Part shown: positions 46,268 through 54,686 of the stretch, piece after piece
How the letters are laid out: each line of letters starts with the position of its first letter
Position numbering within the stretch: position 1 is the first letter of the stretch
Assembly (NCBI GenBank): GCA_050486445.1
Contig: JBJHDH010000003.1
Location: forward strand, 1 to 64,000
Direction: 5' to 3'
Length of the DNA stretch: 64,000 bases
Source: Euryhalocaulis sp050486445
GTDB lineage: Bacteria > Pseudomonadota > Alphaproteobacteria > Caulobacterales > Maricaulaceae
Position numbers and translations under genes: made by a program
Notes under the pieces: generated by a model
Databases searched by the model: none
What the model saw: the letters and a program-made list of their open reading frames with translations, nothing else
What the model was told of the DNA's origin: nothing

Positions 46268-46887
46268 TGAAGATCGACGTCAAAACCCTGGACTCCGGCG
46301 CCGCCGGTTCGATCGAGCTGGACGATTCCGTCTTCGGTCTGGAGCCGCGCGCCGACATCCTGCACCGCGTGGTGCGCTGGCAGCTTTCCCGGCGTCAGGC
46401 CGGCACGCACAAGGTGAAGGAGCGGGGCGAAATCTCCCGCACCAAGAAGAAAATGTACCGCCAGAAGGGCACGGGCGGCGCCCGCCACGGCGCGCGTTCG
46501 TCGAACATCTTTGTCGGCGGCGGCGTGGTGCATGGTCCGCGTGTGCGCGAGCACGGCCATGACCTGCCGAAAAAGGTGCGTGCGCTGGGCCTGAAGCTGG
46601 CGCTTTCGGCCAAGGCCGGGGGCGACGCCCTGATCGTGATCGACGATGCGAAGCTGAAGGACGGCAAGACCGCCGAGCTGCGCAAGGCGTTCGCCGGGCT
46701 GGGCGTGAACAATGCGCTGGTGATCGGGGGCGAGACGCTGGACGTCAATTTCTCCCGCGCCGCGCGCAATATCCCGGGCGTCGATGTGCTGCCGGTCCAG
46801 GGCGTCAATGTTTATGACGTGCTGCGCCGCGACACGCTGGTGCTCACCAAATCCGCCGTCGAAAAACTGGAGGCCCGCCTGAAATGA
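46267..46887 (+). CDS. rplD: 50S ribosomal protein L4
   Basis: A 206-residue 23S rRNA-binding protein whose loop lines the exit tunnel. It contains QLSRRQAGTHKVKERGEISRT, KMYRQKGTGGARHGARSSN and the C-terminal LVLTKSAVEKLEARL. In enteric bacteria L4 represses the S10 operon; the stem-loop before rpsJ would be a natural target if this holds here. It overlaps rplW by 4 bp. Confidence 0.97.
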   Translation: MKIDVKTLDSGAAGSIELDDSVFGLEPRADILHRVVRWQLSRRQAGTHKVKERGEISRTKKKMYRQKGTGGARHGARSSNIFVGGGVVHGPRVREHGHDLPKKVRALGLKLALSAKAGGDALIVIDDAKLKDGKTAELRKAFAGLGVNNALVIGGETLDVNFSRAARNIPGVDVLPVQGVNVYDVLRRDTLVLTKSAVEKLEARLK

Positions 46888-47183
46888 GCGCGCCCAAGGC
46901 ACATCACTACGATGCGGTCGTCGCCCCGGTCATCACCGAGAAATCGACGATCCTGTCCGAGCAGAACAAGGTCGTGTTTCGCACGCCGCTGAACGCCACC
47001 AAGCCGCAGATCAAGGCGGCGGTGGAGGCGTTGTTCGGCGTCACCGTGAAATCGGTGAACACGATCCGCGTGAAGGGAAAAACCAAGCGGTTCCGCGGCG
47101 TGCCCGGTGTGCGCCCGGACGTGAAAAAAGCCGTCGTCACCCTCGAAGAGGGCCAGACCATCGACGTGACCACGGGTCTGTAG
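46884..47183 (+). CDS. rplW: 50S ribosomal protein L23
   Basis: A 99-residue tunnel-exit protein that docks SRP and trigger factor. It has YDAVVAPVITEKSTIL at the N-terminus, the central KPQIKAAVEALFGVTVKSVNT and KGKTKRFRG. It starts within the rplD stop (ATGA). Confidence 0.96.
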   Translation: MSAPKAHHYDAVVAPVITEKSTILSEQNKVVFRTPLNATKPQIKAAVEALFGVTVKSVNTIRVKGKTKRFRGVPGVRPDVKKAVVTLEEGQTIDVTTGL

Positions 47184-47202
47184 GAACGGCGAAGAGAAGA
47201 TC

Positions 47203-48039
47203 ATGGCGCTCAAGACCTTCAATCCGACATCGCCCGGCCGGCGCGCGCTGGTTCTGGTCGACCGCAGCGAGCTGCATCAGGGCCGTCCTGAGAAGTCGCT
47301 GGTCGAGGGGCTGACCAAAAGCGGCGGCCGCAACAATGCCGGCCGCGTTACCGCGCGCCGCCGCGGCGGCGGGGCCAAGCGGCTGTACCGCCGGATCGAC
47401 TTCAAGCGCGCCAAGCTGGACGTTCCGGCGACGGTTCAGCGCCTGGAGTACGATCCCAACCGCACGGCGTTTATCGCGCTGATCCGGTATGAGGACGGCG
47501 AGCTGGCCTATATCCTGGCGCCGCAGCGCCTGCACGAAGGCGACAAGGTGATCGCCTCGGCGCGCGCGGATGTGAAGCCAGGCAACGCCATGCCGCTGCG
47601 CGCCATGCCGGTGGGCACCATCATCCACAATGTGGAGATGAAGCCGGGCAAAGGCGGCCAGATCGCGCGCTCTGCCGGCGCGTTTGTCCAGCTCGTCGGC
47701 CGCGACCAGGGTTATGCCCAGATCCGGCTGGGATCGGGCGAACTGCGCATGGTGCCGGATTCCTGCATGGCCACGGTCGGCGCGGTGTCGAACCCTGACC
47801 ATTTGAACCAGAATCTCGGCAAGGCGGGGCGCAACCGTCTGCTGGGCAAGCGTCCGAGCGTACGCGGCGTGGCGATGAACCCGGTGGACCACCCCCATGG
47901 CGGCGGCGAAGGCCGCACATCCGGCGGCCGTCATCCGGTCACCCCTTGGGGCAAGTCCACCAAGGGCGCGAAGACCCGCAAGAACAAGGCGACCGACAAG
48001 CTGATTATCCGGTCGCGTCACCAGAAGAAGCGGCGCTAG
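47203..48039 (+). CDS. rplB: 50S ribosomal protein L2
   Basis: A 278-residue core 23S rRNA protein needed for subunit joining. It begins LKTFNPTSPGRRALVLVDRS and has GRNNAGRVTARRRGGGAKR. The conserved C-terminal loop VRGVAMNPVDHPHGGGEGRT carries the essential histidine. Length is normal. Confidence 0.98.
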   Translation: MALKTFNPTSPGRRALVLVDRSELHQGRPEKSLVEGLTKSGGRNNAGRVTARRRGGGAKRLYRRIDFKRAKLDVPATVQRLEYDPNRTAFIALIRYEDGELAYILAPQRLHEGDKVIASARADVKPGNAMPLRAMPVGTIIHNVEMKPGKGGQIARSAGAFVQLVGRDQGYAQIRLGSGELRMVPDSCMATVGAVSNPDHLNQNLGKAGRNRLLGKRPSVRGVAMNPVDHPHGGGEGRTSGGRHPVTPWGKSTKGAKTRKNKATDKLIIRSRHQKKRR

Positions 48040-48054
48040 GAGGAGAACGGGATC

Positions 48055-48333
48055 ATGGCGCGTTCGGTTTGGAAAGGCCCGTTCGTCGATGGCTATCTGC
48101 TCAAGAAAGCAGACGCCGCGCATGGCGCAGGCCGGAAGCAGGCGATCAAGACCTGGTCGCGGCGCTCCACCATCATGCCGCAATTCGTGGGCCTGACGTT
48201 CCAGGTCCATAACGGTCAGAAATTCATTCCGGTGCTGGTGACCGAAGATATGGTCGGCCACAAGCTTGGCGAGTTCGCGCCAACCCGCACCTACACGGGT
48301 CATGCGTCTGACAAGAAAGCGAAGAGGGGCTAG
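48055..48333 (+). CDS. rpsS: 30S ribosomal protein S19
   Basis: A 92-residue protein of the 30S head that contacts the A-site finger. It shows RSVWKGPFVDGYLLKKAD, KTWSRRSTIMPQFVGLTFQV, and the C-terminal GEFAPTRTYTGHA. It lies 15 bp after rplB and 3 bp before rplV. Confidence 0.97.
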   Translation: MARSVWKGPFVDGYLLKKADAAHGAGRKQAIKTWSRRSTIMPQFVGLTFQVHNGQKFIPVLVTEDMVGHKLGEFAPTRTYTGHASDKKAKRG

Positions 48334-48336
48334 GCG

Positions 48337-48717
48337 ATGGGCAAGCCCAAAACAGAACGCCGGCTGGCGGATAACGAGGCGCGCGCCAAGCTGCGGGTCA
48401 TTCGTATCAGCCCGCAAAAGCTGAATCTGGTCGCACAGATGATCCGTGGAAAGAAGGCGGAGCGTGCGCTGGCGGACCTGGAATTCAGCCACAAGCGTAT
48501 CGCCCGCGATGTGAAGAAGGTGCTGGAATCCGCCATCGCCAATGCGGAAAACAATCACGGGCTCGACATCGACTCGCTGGTCGTGTCGGAGGCCTATGTC
48601 GGCAAGAACCTGGTGATGAAGCGCTGGCGTGCGCGTGCGCGCGGCCGGGCGGGGCGGATCGAAAAACCGTTTTCGGAAATCACTATTGTTGTGCGCGAAG
48701 TCGAGGAGGCGGCCTGA
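48337..48717 (+). CDS. rplV: 50S ribosomal protein L22
   Basis: A 126-residue protein touching all 23S rRNA domains; its beta hairpin reaches the exit tunnel. It has RISPQKLNLVAQMIRGKKAE, NAENNHGLDIDSLVVSEAYV, and the hairpin MKRWRARARGRAGRIEKPF. The last base of its stop is the first base of the rpsC start. Confidence 0.97.
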   Translation: MGKPKTERRLADNEARAKLRVIRISPQKLNLVAQMIRGKKAERALADLEFSHKRIARDVKKVLESAIANAENNHGLDIDSLVVSEAYVGKNLVMKRWRARARGRAGRIEKPFSEITIVVREVEEAA

Positions 48718-49430
48718 TGGGCCAGAAGGTAAATCCGATCGGGCTGCGGCTCGGCGTCAACAAGACCTGGGATTCGCGCTGGTTCGCCAACTCGAAGGAC
48801 TATGGCGATCTGCTGCTCTCGGATCTGAAGATCCGAAAGATGCTGCGCGAGAAGCTGAAGTCCGCCGGCGTCTCCAAGATCGTGATCGAGCGTCCGCACA
48901 AGAAGTGCCGCGTGACGATCTACACCGCCCGTCCGGGCGTGGTGATCGGCAAGAAGGGCGCCGACATCGAAAGCCTGCGCCGGGAGCTGGCCAAGCTGGT
49001 CGACGGCGAGGTGTTCCTGAACATCGTCGAAGTGCGCAAGCCGGAAGTGGACGCCACGCTGGTGGCCGAGTCGGTGGCGCAGCAGCTTGAGCGCCGCGTG
49101 GCCTTCCGCCGCGCGATGAAGCGCGCGTTGCAGGCGACGATGCGGCTGGGCGCCAAGGGCGTGAAGGTGCGAGTTTCGGGCCGTCTTGGCGGCGCCGAGA
49201 TCGCGCGCACCGAACAATATCAGGAAGGCTCGGTGCCGCTGCACACGCTGCGCGCCGATGTCGATTATGGCTTTGCCGAGGCCGACACGCCGATGGGCAA
49301 GATCGGCGTGAAGGTGTGGATCTACAAAGGCGAGATCATGGAGCACGACCCCATGGCCTCGGAACGGCGCCAGCAGGATACGGGCGAACAGCGCGCCCGC
49401 TCCCAGCGCCAGGGCGCTGCGGCGGCCTAA
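48717..49430 (+). CDS. rpsC: 30S ribosomal protein S3
   Basis: A 237-residue protein of the mRNA entry site. The N-terminal type II KH domain includes RPGVVIGKKGADIESLRREL. The C-terminal domain includes RRAMKRALQATMRLGAKGVK and the helicase-active GAEIARTEQYQEGSVPLHT region. It overlaps rplV by one base. Confidence 0.97.
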   Translation: MGQKVNPIGLRLGVNKTWDSRWFANSKDYGDLLLSDLKIRKMLREKLKSAGVSKIVIERPHKKCRVTIYTARPGVVIGKKGADIESLRRELAKLVDGEVFLNIVEVRKPEVDATLVAESVAQQLERRVAFRRAMKRALQATMRLGAKGVKVRVSGRLGGAEIARTEQYQEGSVPLHTLRADVDYGFAEADTPMGKIGVKVWIYKGEIMEHDPMASERRQQDTGEQRARSQRQGAAAA

Positions 49431-49448
49431 GGCTTACGGAACAAGACG

Positions 49449-49862
49449 ATGCTGCAACCCAAGCGCACAAAATACCGCAAGCAGTTCAAAGGCCGCATTC
49501 ATGGCGCGGCCAAGGGCGGCTTTGAACTCAATTTCGGCTCACACGGGCTGAAGGCGATGGAGCCCGAGCGCGTGACCGCGCGCCAGATCGAGGCGACGCG
49601 CCGCGCCATTACGCGCCACATGAAGCGCGCCGGCCGGGTGTGGATCCGCATTTTCCCGGATGTGCCGGTTTCGAAAAAGCCGACCGAAGTGCGGATGGGT
49701 AAGGGTAAGGGCACGCCGGAATTCTGGGCGGCCAAGGTGAAGCCTGGGCGCATCATGTTCGAGATCGACGGCGTGCCGGACGACGTGGCGCGCGAGGCCC
49801 TGGCTCTGGGCGCCGCGAAGCTGCCGATCAAGACCAAGATCGTGAAGCGCGTCGGCGAATGA
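49449..49862 (+). CDS. rplP: 50S ribosomal protein L16
   Basis: A 137-residue protein near the A-site tRNA elbow. It starts LQPKRTKYRKQFKGRIHGAA and has ITRHMKRAGRVWIRIFPDVP and VRMGKGKGTPEFWAAKVKPG. Length and spacing are standard. Confidence 0.97.
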   Translation: MLQPKRTKYRKQFKGRIHGAAKGGFELNFGSHGLKAMEPERVTARQIEATRRAITRHMKRAGRVWIRIFPDVPVSKKPTEVRMGKGKGTPEFWAAKVKPGRIMFEIDGVPDDVAREALALGAAKLPIKTKIVKRVGE

Positions 49863-49875
49863 TCGGGTGAGCGAA

Positions 49876-50067
49876 ATGGACAACACCGAAATCCGCACAT
49901 TCGACGAAGCCAAGCTGAAGGACGAAATCCTGAGGCTGAAGAAAGAGCAGTTCAATCTGCGCTTTCAAAAGGCGACGGGTCAGCTCGAAAACACTGCGCG
50001 CCAGCGCACCGTGCGCCGCGACATCGCGCGGCTGCAAACGGCGCTCAGCGCCAAGAAGAAGGGTTGA
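49876..50067 (+). CDS. rpmC: 50S ribosomal protein L29
   Basis: A 63-residue two-helix protein at the tunnel exit. It has DEAKLKDEILRLKKEQFNLRF followed by QLENTARQRTVRRDIARL. I chose ATG 49876; an in-frame GTG at 49867 would add three residues. It lies 13 bp after rplP. Confidence 0.94.
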   Translation: MDNTEIRTFDEAKLKDEILRLKKEQFNLRFQKATGQLENTARQRTVRRDIARLQTALSAKKKG

Positions 50068-50077
50068 GGAGACCGCA

Positions 50078-50317
50078 ATGCCGAAGCGTCATCTCCAGGG
50101 CGTCGTGGTCAGCGACAAGGGTGAAAAGACCGTGGTCGTGAAGGTGGAACGGACCTACATGCACCCGCTCTACGCCAAGACCGTGCGCCGCTCGAAGAAA
50201 TATCACGCCCATGACGAGGGCAACGCATTCAAGGTGGGCGACCGGGTCGAGATCGCCGAGTGTCCGCCGAAATCGAAATTGAAGCGCTGGGAAGTCGTCG
50301 GCGCCGTCCAGGTCTGA
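50078..50317 (+). CDS. rpsQ: 30S ribosomal protein S17
   Basis: A 79-residue primary 16S rRNA binder with an OB fold. It shows PKRHLQGVVVSDKGEKTVVV, MHPLYAKTVRRSKKYHAHDE and VEIAECPPKSKLKRWEVV. It is the last gene before rplN, 37 bp on. Confidence 0.96.
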   Translation: MPKRHLQGVVVSDKGEKTVVVKVERTYMHPLYAKTVRRSKKYHAHDEGNAFKVGDRVEIAECPPKSKLKRWEVVGAVQV

Positions 50318-50354
50318 CGATCGGACGGAAAGAACCGGCAAGGATAAAGACGCC

Positions 50355-50723
50355 ATGATTCAGATGCAGACCAATCTCGATGTCGCCGATAATTCCGGCG
50401 CGCGCCGGGTCCAGTGCATCAAGGTGCTGGGCGGCGCCAAGCGCCGCTATGCCCATGTCGGCGACGTCATCGTGGTGTCGGTGAAGGAAGCCCAGCCGCG
50501 CGGCCGGGTGAAGAAGGGCGACGTGCGCCGCGCCGTGGTGGTCCGCACCGCCAAGGACATCAAGCGCCCGGACGGCTCTGTGATCCGCTTCGACACCAAC
50601 GCCGCTGTGCTGGTGAACAATAATGGCGAGCCGATCGGCACGCGCATCTTCGGCCCGGTGCCGCGGGAGCTGCGCGCCAAGAACCATATGAAGATCATCT
50701 CGCTCGCCCCGGAGGTGCTGTGA
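50355..50723 (+). CDS. rplN: 50S ribosomal protein L14
   Basis: A 122-residue protein at the subunit interface, binding site of the silencing factor RsfS. It has MIQMQTNLDVADNSGARRVQ, KVLGGAKRRYAHVGDVIVVS and the C-terminal LRAKNHMKIISLAPEVL. It touches rplX with no gap. Confidence 0.97.
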   Translation: MIQMQTNLDVADNSGARRVQCIKVLGGAKRRYAHVGDVIVVSVKEAQPRGRVKKGDVRRAVVVRTAKDIKRPDGSVIRFDTNAAVLVNNNGEPIGTRIFGPVPRELRAKNHMKIISLAPEVL

Positions 50724-51043
50724 TGGCCGCCAAGGTGCGCAAGGGCGACCGCGTTGTCGTGATCGCCGGCAAGGACAAAGGCAAAACCGGCAACATCGTG
50801 AAGGTGCTGCCGAAAGAAGACCGCGTGGTCGTGCAGGGCGTCAATCTGGTGAAGCGCCATGTGCGCCCGAGCCAGGCCGACCCCCAGGGCGGGATCAAGA
50901 CGCAGGAAGCGGCGATTCATGTTTCCAACGTGGCGCTGGCCGATCCCGAATCCGGCAAGCCGACCCGCGTCGGGTTCAAGACGCTGAAAGATGGAAAACG
51001 GGTGCGTGTGGCGCGCAAGTCCGGGGAGACAATCGATGCCTGA
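50723..51043 (+). CDS. rplX: 50S ribosomal protein L24
   Basis: A 106-residue assembly-initiator protein. Its KOW motif is KVRKGDRVVVIAGKDKGKTG, followed by VKRHVRPSQADPQGGIKTQE. ATG 50723 is preceded in frame by a GTG at 50720 that forms a GTGA overlap with rplN, so either codon may be used. It overlaps rplE by 8 bp. Confidence 0.95.
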   Translation: MAAKVRKGDRVVVIAGKDKGKTGNIVKVLPKEDRVVVQGVNLVKRHVRPSQADPQGGIKTQEAAIHVSNVALADPESGKPTRVGFKTLKDGKRVRVARKSGETIDA

Positions 51044-51596
51044 GGCGAACGGATACGAACCGCGCCTGAAGACGCGCTATCGCGAAGAAATCCGCAGCCG
51101 GCTCATGGAGAAGTTCGGCTACGGCTCTGACATGCAGATTCCGCGGCTGGAAAAGATCGTGCTGAATATCGGCGTGGGCGAGGCCGTCGGCGATTCCAAA
51201 AAGGTGAAGGCCGCCGTGGAAGACCTGACCCTGATCGCCGGTCAGCGCGCGGTGCCGACCGTGGCGAAGAAATCCATCGCCGGTTTCAAACTGCGCGAGG
51301 GTATGAATATCGGCGCGAAGGTCACGCTGCGCCAGGACCGGATGTACGAGTTTCTGGACCGGCTGGTGAACATCGCCCTGCCGCGCGTGCGCGACTTCCG
51401 CGGGGTGCGGCCGAAGAGCTTTGACGGGCGCGGCAACTACGCGCTGGGCCTGAAGGAGCATATCGTATTCCCGGAAATCGACTATGACAGTGTCGATCAG
51501 ATCTGGGGCATGGACATCGTAGTCTGCACCACTGCGCGGACCGATGAGGAAGCAAAGGCCCTGCTGGCCGAGTTCGATTTCCCGTTCACGAACTGA
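51036..51596 (+). CDS. rplE: 50S ribosomal protein L5
   Basis: A 186-residue protein that binds 5S rRNA and contacts P-site tRNA. It has PRLEKIVLNIGVGEAVGDSK, FKLREGMNIGAKVTLRQDRM and the NYALGLKEHIVFPEIDYD loop. ATG 51036 gives the standard length; the upstream extension is rplX in another phase. Confidence 0.97.
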   Translation: MPEANGYEPRLKTRYREEIRSRLMEKFGYGSDMQIPRLEKIVLNIGVGEAVGDSKKVKAAVEDLTLIAGQRAVPTVAKKSIAGFKLREGMNIGAKVTLRQDRMYEFLDRLVNIALPRVRDFRGVRPKSFDGRGNYALGLKEHIVFPEIDYDSVDQIWGMDIVVCTTARTDEEAKALLAEFDFPFTN

Positions 51597-51644
51597 CGCA
51601 GCAGGGAGCAGGCGGCGATTCGGCCGCCAATGGAGGCAAGAGAC

Positions 51645-51950
51645 ATGGCAAAGACCAGCGCCATCGAACGGAACAAGAAGCGTGAGCGGATGGCTGCGAA
51701 TGCGGCGGCCAAGCGTGCGCGTCTGAAAGCCGTCGCGCGCGACAAGGATCTGCCGATTGAGGAGCGCTTCGCCGCCCAGCTCAAGCTGGCGGAAATGCCG
51801 CGCAACTCGGCGCCGTCGCGCGTGCGCAACCGCTGTCAGCTCAGCGGGCGGCCGCGCGCCTATTACCGCAAGTTCAAGATGTCCCGTATCGCGCTGCGCG
51901 AGCTGGCCAATAGCGGCCAGATTCCTGGCGTGGTGAAGTCGAGCTGGTGA
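51645..51950 (+). CDS. rpsN: 30S ribosomal protein S14
   Basis: A 101-residue S14 of the zinc-free long type. It shows MAKTSAIERNKKRERMAANA, LPIEERFAAQLKLAEMPRNS and RCQLSGRPRAYYRKFKMSRI. Only one cysteine is left in the region where short S14 has a zinc ribbon. The ATG follows GGAGG. Confidence 0.96.
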   Translation: MAKTSAIERNKKRERMAANAAAKRARLKAVARDKDLPIEERFAAQLKLAEMPRNSAPSRVRNRCQLSGRPRAYYRKFKMSRIALRELANSGQIPGVVKSSW

Positions 51951-51960
51951 GGGCGAACGG

Positions 51961-52359
51961 ATGAGCGTTGTCAACGATCCGATCGGCGACCTGCTGACCC
52001 GTATCCGCAATGCGCAGATGCGCGGGCGCGGCAGTGTGGCCAGCCCCGTCTCGAAAATGCGGGTGCGCGTGCTGGAGGTGCTCCAGGCCGAAGGCTATAT
52101 CCGCGGCTTCGCGGAAGTGGAGCAGGACGGCCGCAAGGAGCTGGAAATCCAGCTTAAATATTATGAGGGCGATCCGGTGATCTCGACGATCAAGAGGATC
52201 TCCAAGCCGGGCCGGCGCGTCTATTCCGCTGTCGGCGATCTGCCGCGCGTGGAAAACGGGCTGGGCATCGCCATTCTGTCCACGCCCAAGGGCGTGATGA
52301 GCGACCATTCGGCGCGCGAACAGAATGTCGGTGGCGAAATCCTGTGTCACGTGAGCTGA
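51961..52359 (+). CDS. rpsH: 30S ribosomal protein S8
   Basis: A 132-residue 16S rRNA protein. It has NDPIGDLLTRIRNAQMRGRG, VLQAEGYIRGFAEVEQDGRK, and the conserved end GVMSDHSAREQNVGGEILCH. In enteric bacteria S8 is the repressor of the spc operon. Confidence 0.97.
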   Translation: MSVVNDPIGDLLTRIRNAQMRGRGSVASPVSKMRVRVLEVLQAEGYIRGFAEVEQDGRKELEIQLKYYEGDPVISTIKRISKPGRRVYSAVGDLPRVENGLGIAILSTPKGVMSDHSAREQNVGGEILCHVS

Positions 52360-52375
52360 CGGGAAGGGCGAAGCA

Positions 52376-52909
52376 ATGTCGCGTCTAGGCAAACTCCCCG
52401 TCGAAACGCCCACGGGCGTGGAGATCGCGCTCAGCGGCCAGACCGTGCGCGCCAAGGGGCCGAAAGGTCAGCTCGAGGTCACGCTGTCCGACCGGGTGCA
52501 GGTGAAGCAGGAAGATGGTTCGCTGGTCGTCTCGCCCACGGATGAATCGAAAGAAGCCCGCGCGATGTGGGGTCTTTCCCGCTCGCTGGTGAACAATCTG
52601 GTCGAGGGCGTCTCGAAGGGTTTTGAGAAAGACCTGGAGCTGGTCGGCGTCGGCTACCGCGCGCAGATGCGCGGCAAGGATCTGGTCATGCAGCTGGGCT
52701 ACAGCCACGAGGTGGTTTATTCGCCGCCCGAAGGCATCACGATCACGTCGGGTAAGCCGACCGAAATCAAGGTCGCGGGCGCCGACAAGCAGGTCGTCGG
52801 GCAGGTGGCGGCGGAAATCCGCTCCTGGCGTCCGCCGGAGCCCTATAAGGGCAAAGGCGTGCGCTATGCCGGCGAATATATCCTGCGCAAGGAAGGCAAG
52901 AAGAAATAG
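52376..52909 (+). CDS. rplF: 50S ribosomal protein L6
   Basis: A 177-residue two-domain protein near the GTPase centre. It shows SRLGKLPVETPTGVEIALSG, VEGVSKGFEKDLELVGVGYR and the C-terminal RPPEPYKGKGVRYAGEYIL. It is 2 bp before rplR. Confidence 0.97.
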   Translation: MSRLGKLPVETPTGVEIALSGQTVRAKGPKGQLEVTLSDRVQVKQEDGSLVVSPTDESKEARAMWGLSRSLVNNLVEGVSKGFEKDLELVGVGYRAQMRGKDLVMQLGYSHEVVYSPPEGITITSGKPTEIKVAGADKQVVGQVAAEIRSWRPPEPYKGKGVRYAGEYILRKEGKKK

Positions 52910-52911
52910 CC

Positions 52912-53268
52912 ATGAACACGCGCGAGAAAAAATTGCGGCGTGCACGCCGCGTGCGCGGGGCGATCCGCAAGGGTGCGGCCGACCGGCCGCGCCTGTCGGT
53001 GTTCCGTTCGTCCAAGCATATCTACGCCCAGATCATCGACGACGGGGAAGGCCGTACGCTGGCCTGCGCCTCGTCGCTGGAAGACGCGGGCCGGGCCGCC
53101 GGCAAAGGCGCGACGGCCGAGGCCGCCGCCGCTGTCGGCAAGCTGATCGCCGAGCGCGCCAAGGCCGCGGGAGTGGCCCAGGCGGTGTTCGACCGCGGCC
53201 CGTATCTGTATCACGGCCGGGTCAAAGCCCTGGCGGAAGCCGCCCGTGAGGGCGGTCTGGAATTCTAG
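52912..53268 (+). CDS. rplR: 50S ribosomal protein L18
   Basis: A 118-residue 5S rRNA-binding protein. It has REKKLRRARRVRGAIRKGAA, RPRLSVFRSSKHIYAQIIDD and the C-terminal FDRGPYLYHGRVKALAEAAR. rpsE follows after 11 bp. Confidence 0.97.
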   Translation: MNTREKKLRRARRVRGAIRKGAADRPRLSVFRSSKHIYAQIIDDGEGRTLACASSLEDAGRAAGKGATAEAAAAVGKLIAERAKAAGVAQAVFDRGPYLYHGRVKALAEAAREGGLEF

Positions 53269-53279
53269 GACGGAAGCGA

Positions 53280-53840
53280 ATGGCCCGACGCAGAGAAAGA
53301 GAAGACGCCGAGCGCGAGAACGAGTTTGTCGACAAGCTCGTTCATATCAACCGCGTGGCCACCGTGGTGAAAGGCGGCCGCCGGTTCGGCTTCGCCGCGC
53401 TGGTTGTGGTGGGCGACGAGAAAGGCAGGGTCGGCTTTGGCCACGGCAAGGCGCGCGAAGTGCCGGAGGCGATCCGCAAAGCGACTGACGAAGCGAAAAA
53501 GACGATGATCCGCGTTCCGCTGCGCGAGGGCCGCACCCTGCATCATGACGGCAGCGGCCGGCACGGCGCGGGCAAGGTTATCCTGCGCGCAGCGCCTCCG
53601 GGCACCGGCGTTATCGCCGGCGGTCCGATGCGCGCGGTTCTGGAAACGCTGGGCGTGCAGGACGTGGTGGGCAAATCGCTGGGCTCGTCCAACCCCTACA
53701 ATATGGTGCGGGCCACGTTCGACGCGTTGAAGCGCCAGCGCAGCCCGCGGCATATCGCGTCCAAGCGCGGCCTGAAGGTCGGCACGCTGGTGGAGCGGCG
53801 CCAGGACGGCGTCAGCGCTCCCGACGCGGTCGAGGCGTAA
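53280..53840 (+). CDS. rpsE: 30S ribosomal protein S5
   Basis: A 186-residue protein of the mRNA entry and fidelity centre. It has KLVHINRVATVVKGGRRFGF, GKAREVPEAIRKATDEAKK and the spectinomycin-site loop VVKGGRRF in wild-type form. SLGSSNPYNMVRATFDALK lies in the C-terminal domain. Confidence 0.97.
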   Translation: MARRREREDAERENEFVDKLVHINRVATVVKGGRRFGFAALVVVGDEKGRVGFGHGKAREVPEAIRKATDEAKKTMIRVPLREGRTLHHDGSGRHGAGKVILRAAPPGTGVIAGGPMRAVLETLGVQDVVGKSLGSSNPYNMVRATFDALKRQRSPRHIASKRGLKVGTLVERRQDGVSAPDAVEA

Positions 53841-53855
53841 GGAAGGAATCGGCCA

Positions 53856-54041
53856 ATGGCTGGCAAGACCCTGAAAGTGCGGCAGACCGCAAGCCCGATC
53901 CGCCGGCCCAAGGACCAGCGCGCCACGTTGCGCGGTCTGGGCCTGGACCGGATCGGCCGCGAGCGCGAGCTGGAAGACACGCCTGCGGTGCGCGGCATGA
54001 TTGCAAAGGTCGCCCACATGGTGGAAGTCGTCGGCGAGTAA
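53856..54041 (+). CDS. rpmD: 50S ribosomal protein L30
   Basis: A 61-residue protein. It has LKVRQTASPIRRPKDQRATL, RGLGLDRIGRERELEDTPAV and the final helix MIAKVAHMVEVV. The 77-bp gap before rplO contains a small hairpin GGCGCA-AGGC-TGCGCC. Confidence 0.95.
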   Translation: MAGKTLKVRQTASPIRRPKDQRATLRGLGLDRIGRERELEDTPAVRGMIAKVAHMVEVVGE

Positions 54042-54118
54042 CCCCATATGGGTCCCGCCGCATCGTGGTTTGACAGGAGCAGGCGCAAGGCTGCGCCGAG
54101 TCTGCACTGGGGAAGAAT

Positions 54119-54646
54119 ATGAAACTCAACGAATTGCGCGATAATCCGGGTGCGACCCATGCCCGCAAACGGGTGGGCCGTGGTGTCGGCTCGGGCCTTG
54201 GCAAAACCTCGGGCAAGGGCGTGAAGGGTCAGAAGGCGCGCTCTGGCGTCGCTATCCGCGCCTTCGAGGGCGGCCAGATGCCCATCGAGCGCCGGCTGCC
54301 CAAGCGCGGATTCACCAAGCCGAACCGCGCCCGCTATGCTGAAATCAATATTGGCCGGCTTCAGCAATTTATCGACGCTGGAAAGCTGGATGCGGGACAG
54401 GCGCTGGACGCCGCCGCGCTGGCCGCGGCCGGAGTCATCCGCCGCACGCTGGACGGCGTGCGTCTGCTGGGCGCGGGCGAGATCACCGCGAAGCTGGACA
54501 TCACCGTAAGCGGGGCCTCGCAGGGCGCCATCGCGGCGGTGGAAAAGGCCGGCGGCAAGGTCACGTTGCTGCCGCCAAAGCCGGAACCCGAGAAAAAGAA
54601 GAACAAGCCCAAGGGCAAGGCCGCGGCCAAAGCCGGGAACGAATAG
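54119..54646 (+). CDS. rplO: 50S ribosomal protein L15 with basic C-terminal tail
   Basis: A 175-residue late-assembly protein. It shows MKLNELRDNPGATHARKRVG, GKTSGKGVKGQKARSGV and FEGGQMPIERRLPKRGF. After the folded part ends (about residue 150) there is a Lys/Pro/Ala-rich tail of about 25 residues, longer than in many bacteria. secY follows after 40 bp. Confidence 0.95.
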   Translation: MKLNELRDNPGATHARKRVGRGVGSGLGKTSGKGVKGQKARSGVAIRAFEGGQMPIERRLPKRGFTKPNRARYAEINIGRLQQFIDAGKLDAGQALDAAALAAAGVIRRTLDGVRLLGAGEITAKLDITVSGASQGAIAAVEKAGGKVTLLPPKPEPEKKKNKPKGKAAAKAGNE

Positions 54647-54686
54647 GCCGGGCGCCGTTCCGCCCATCTGATAGACTGGAGCCGAC

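Noticed and set aside
54042..54118. TTGACA before rplO as an internal promoter
   Set aside because: No acceptable -10 box at 16-18 bp; the following bases form a GC hairpin instead.
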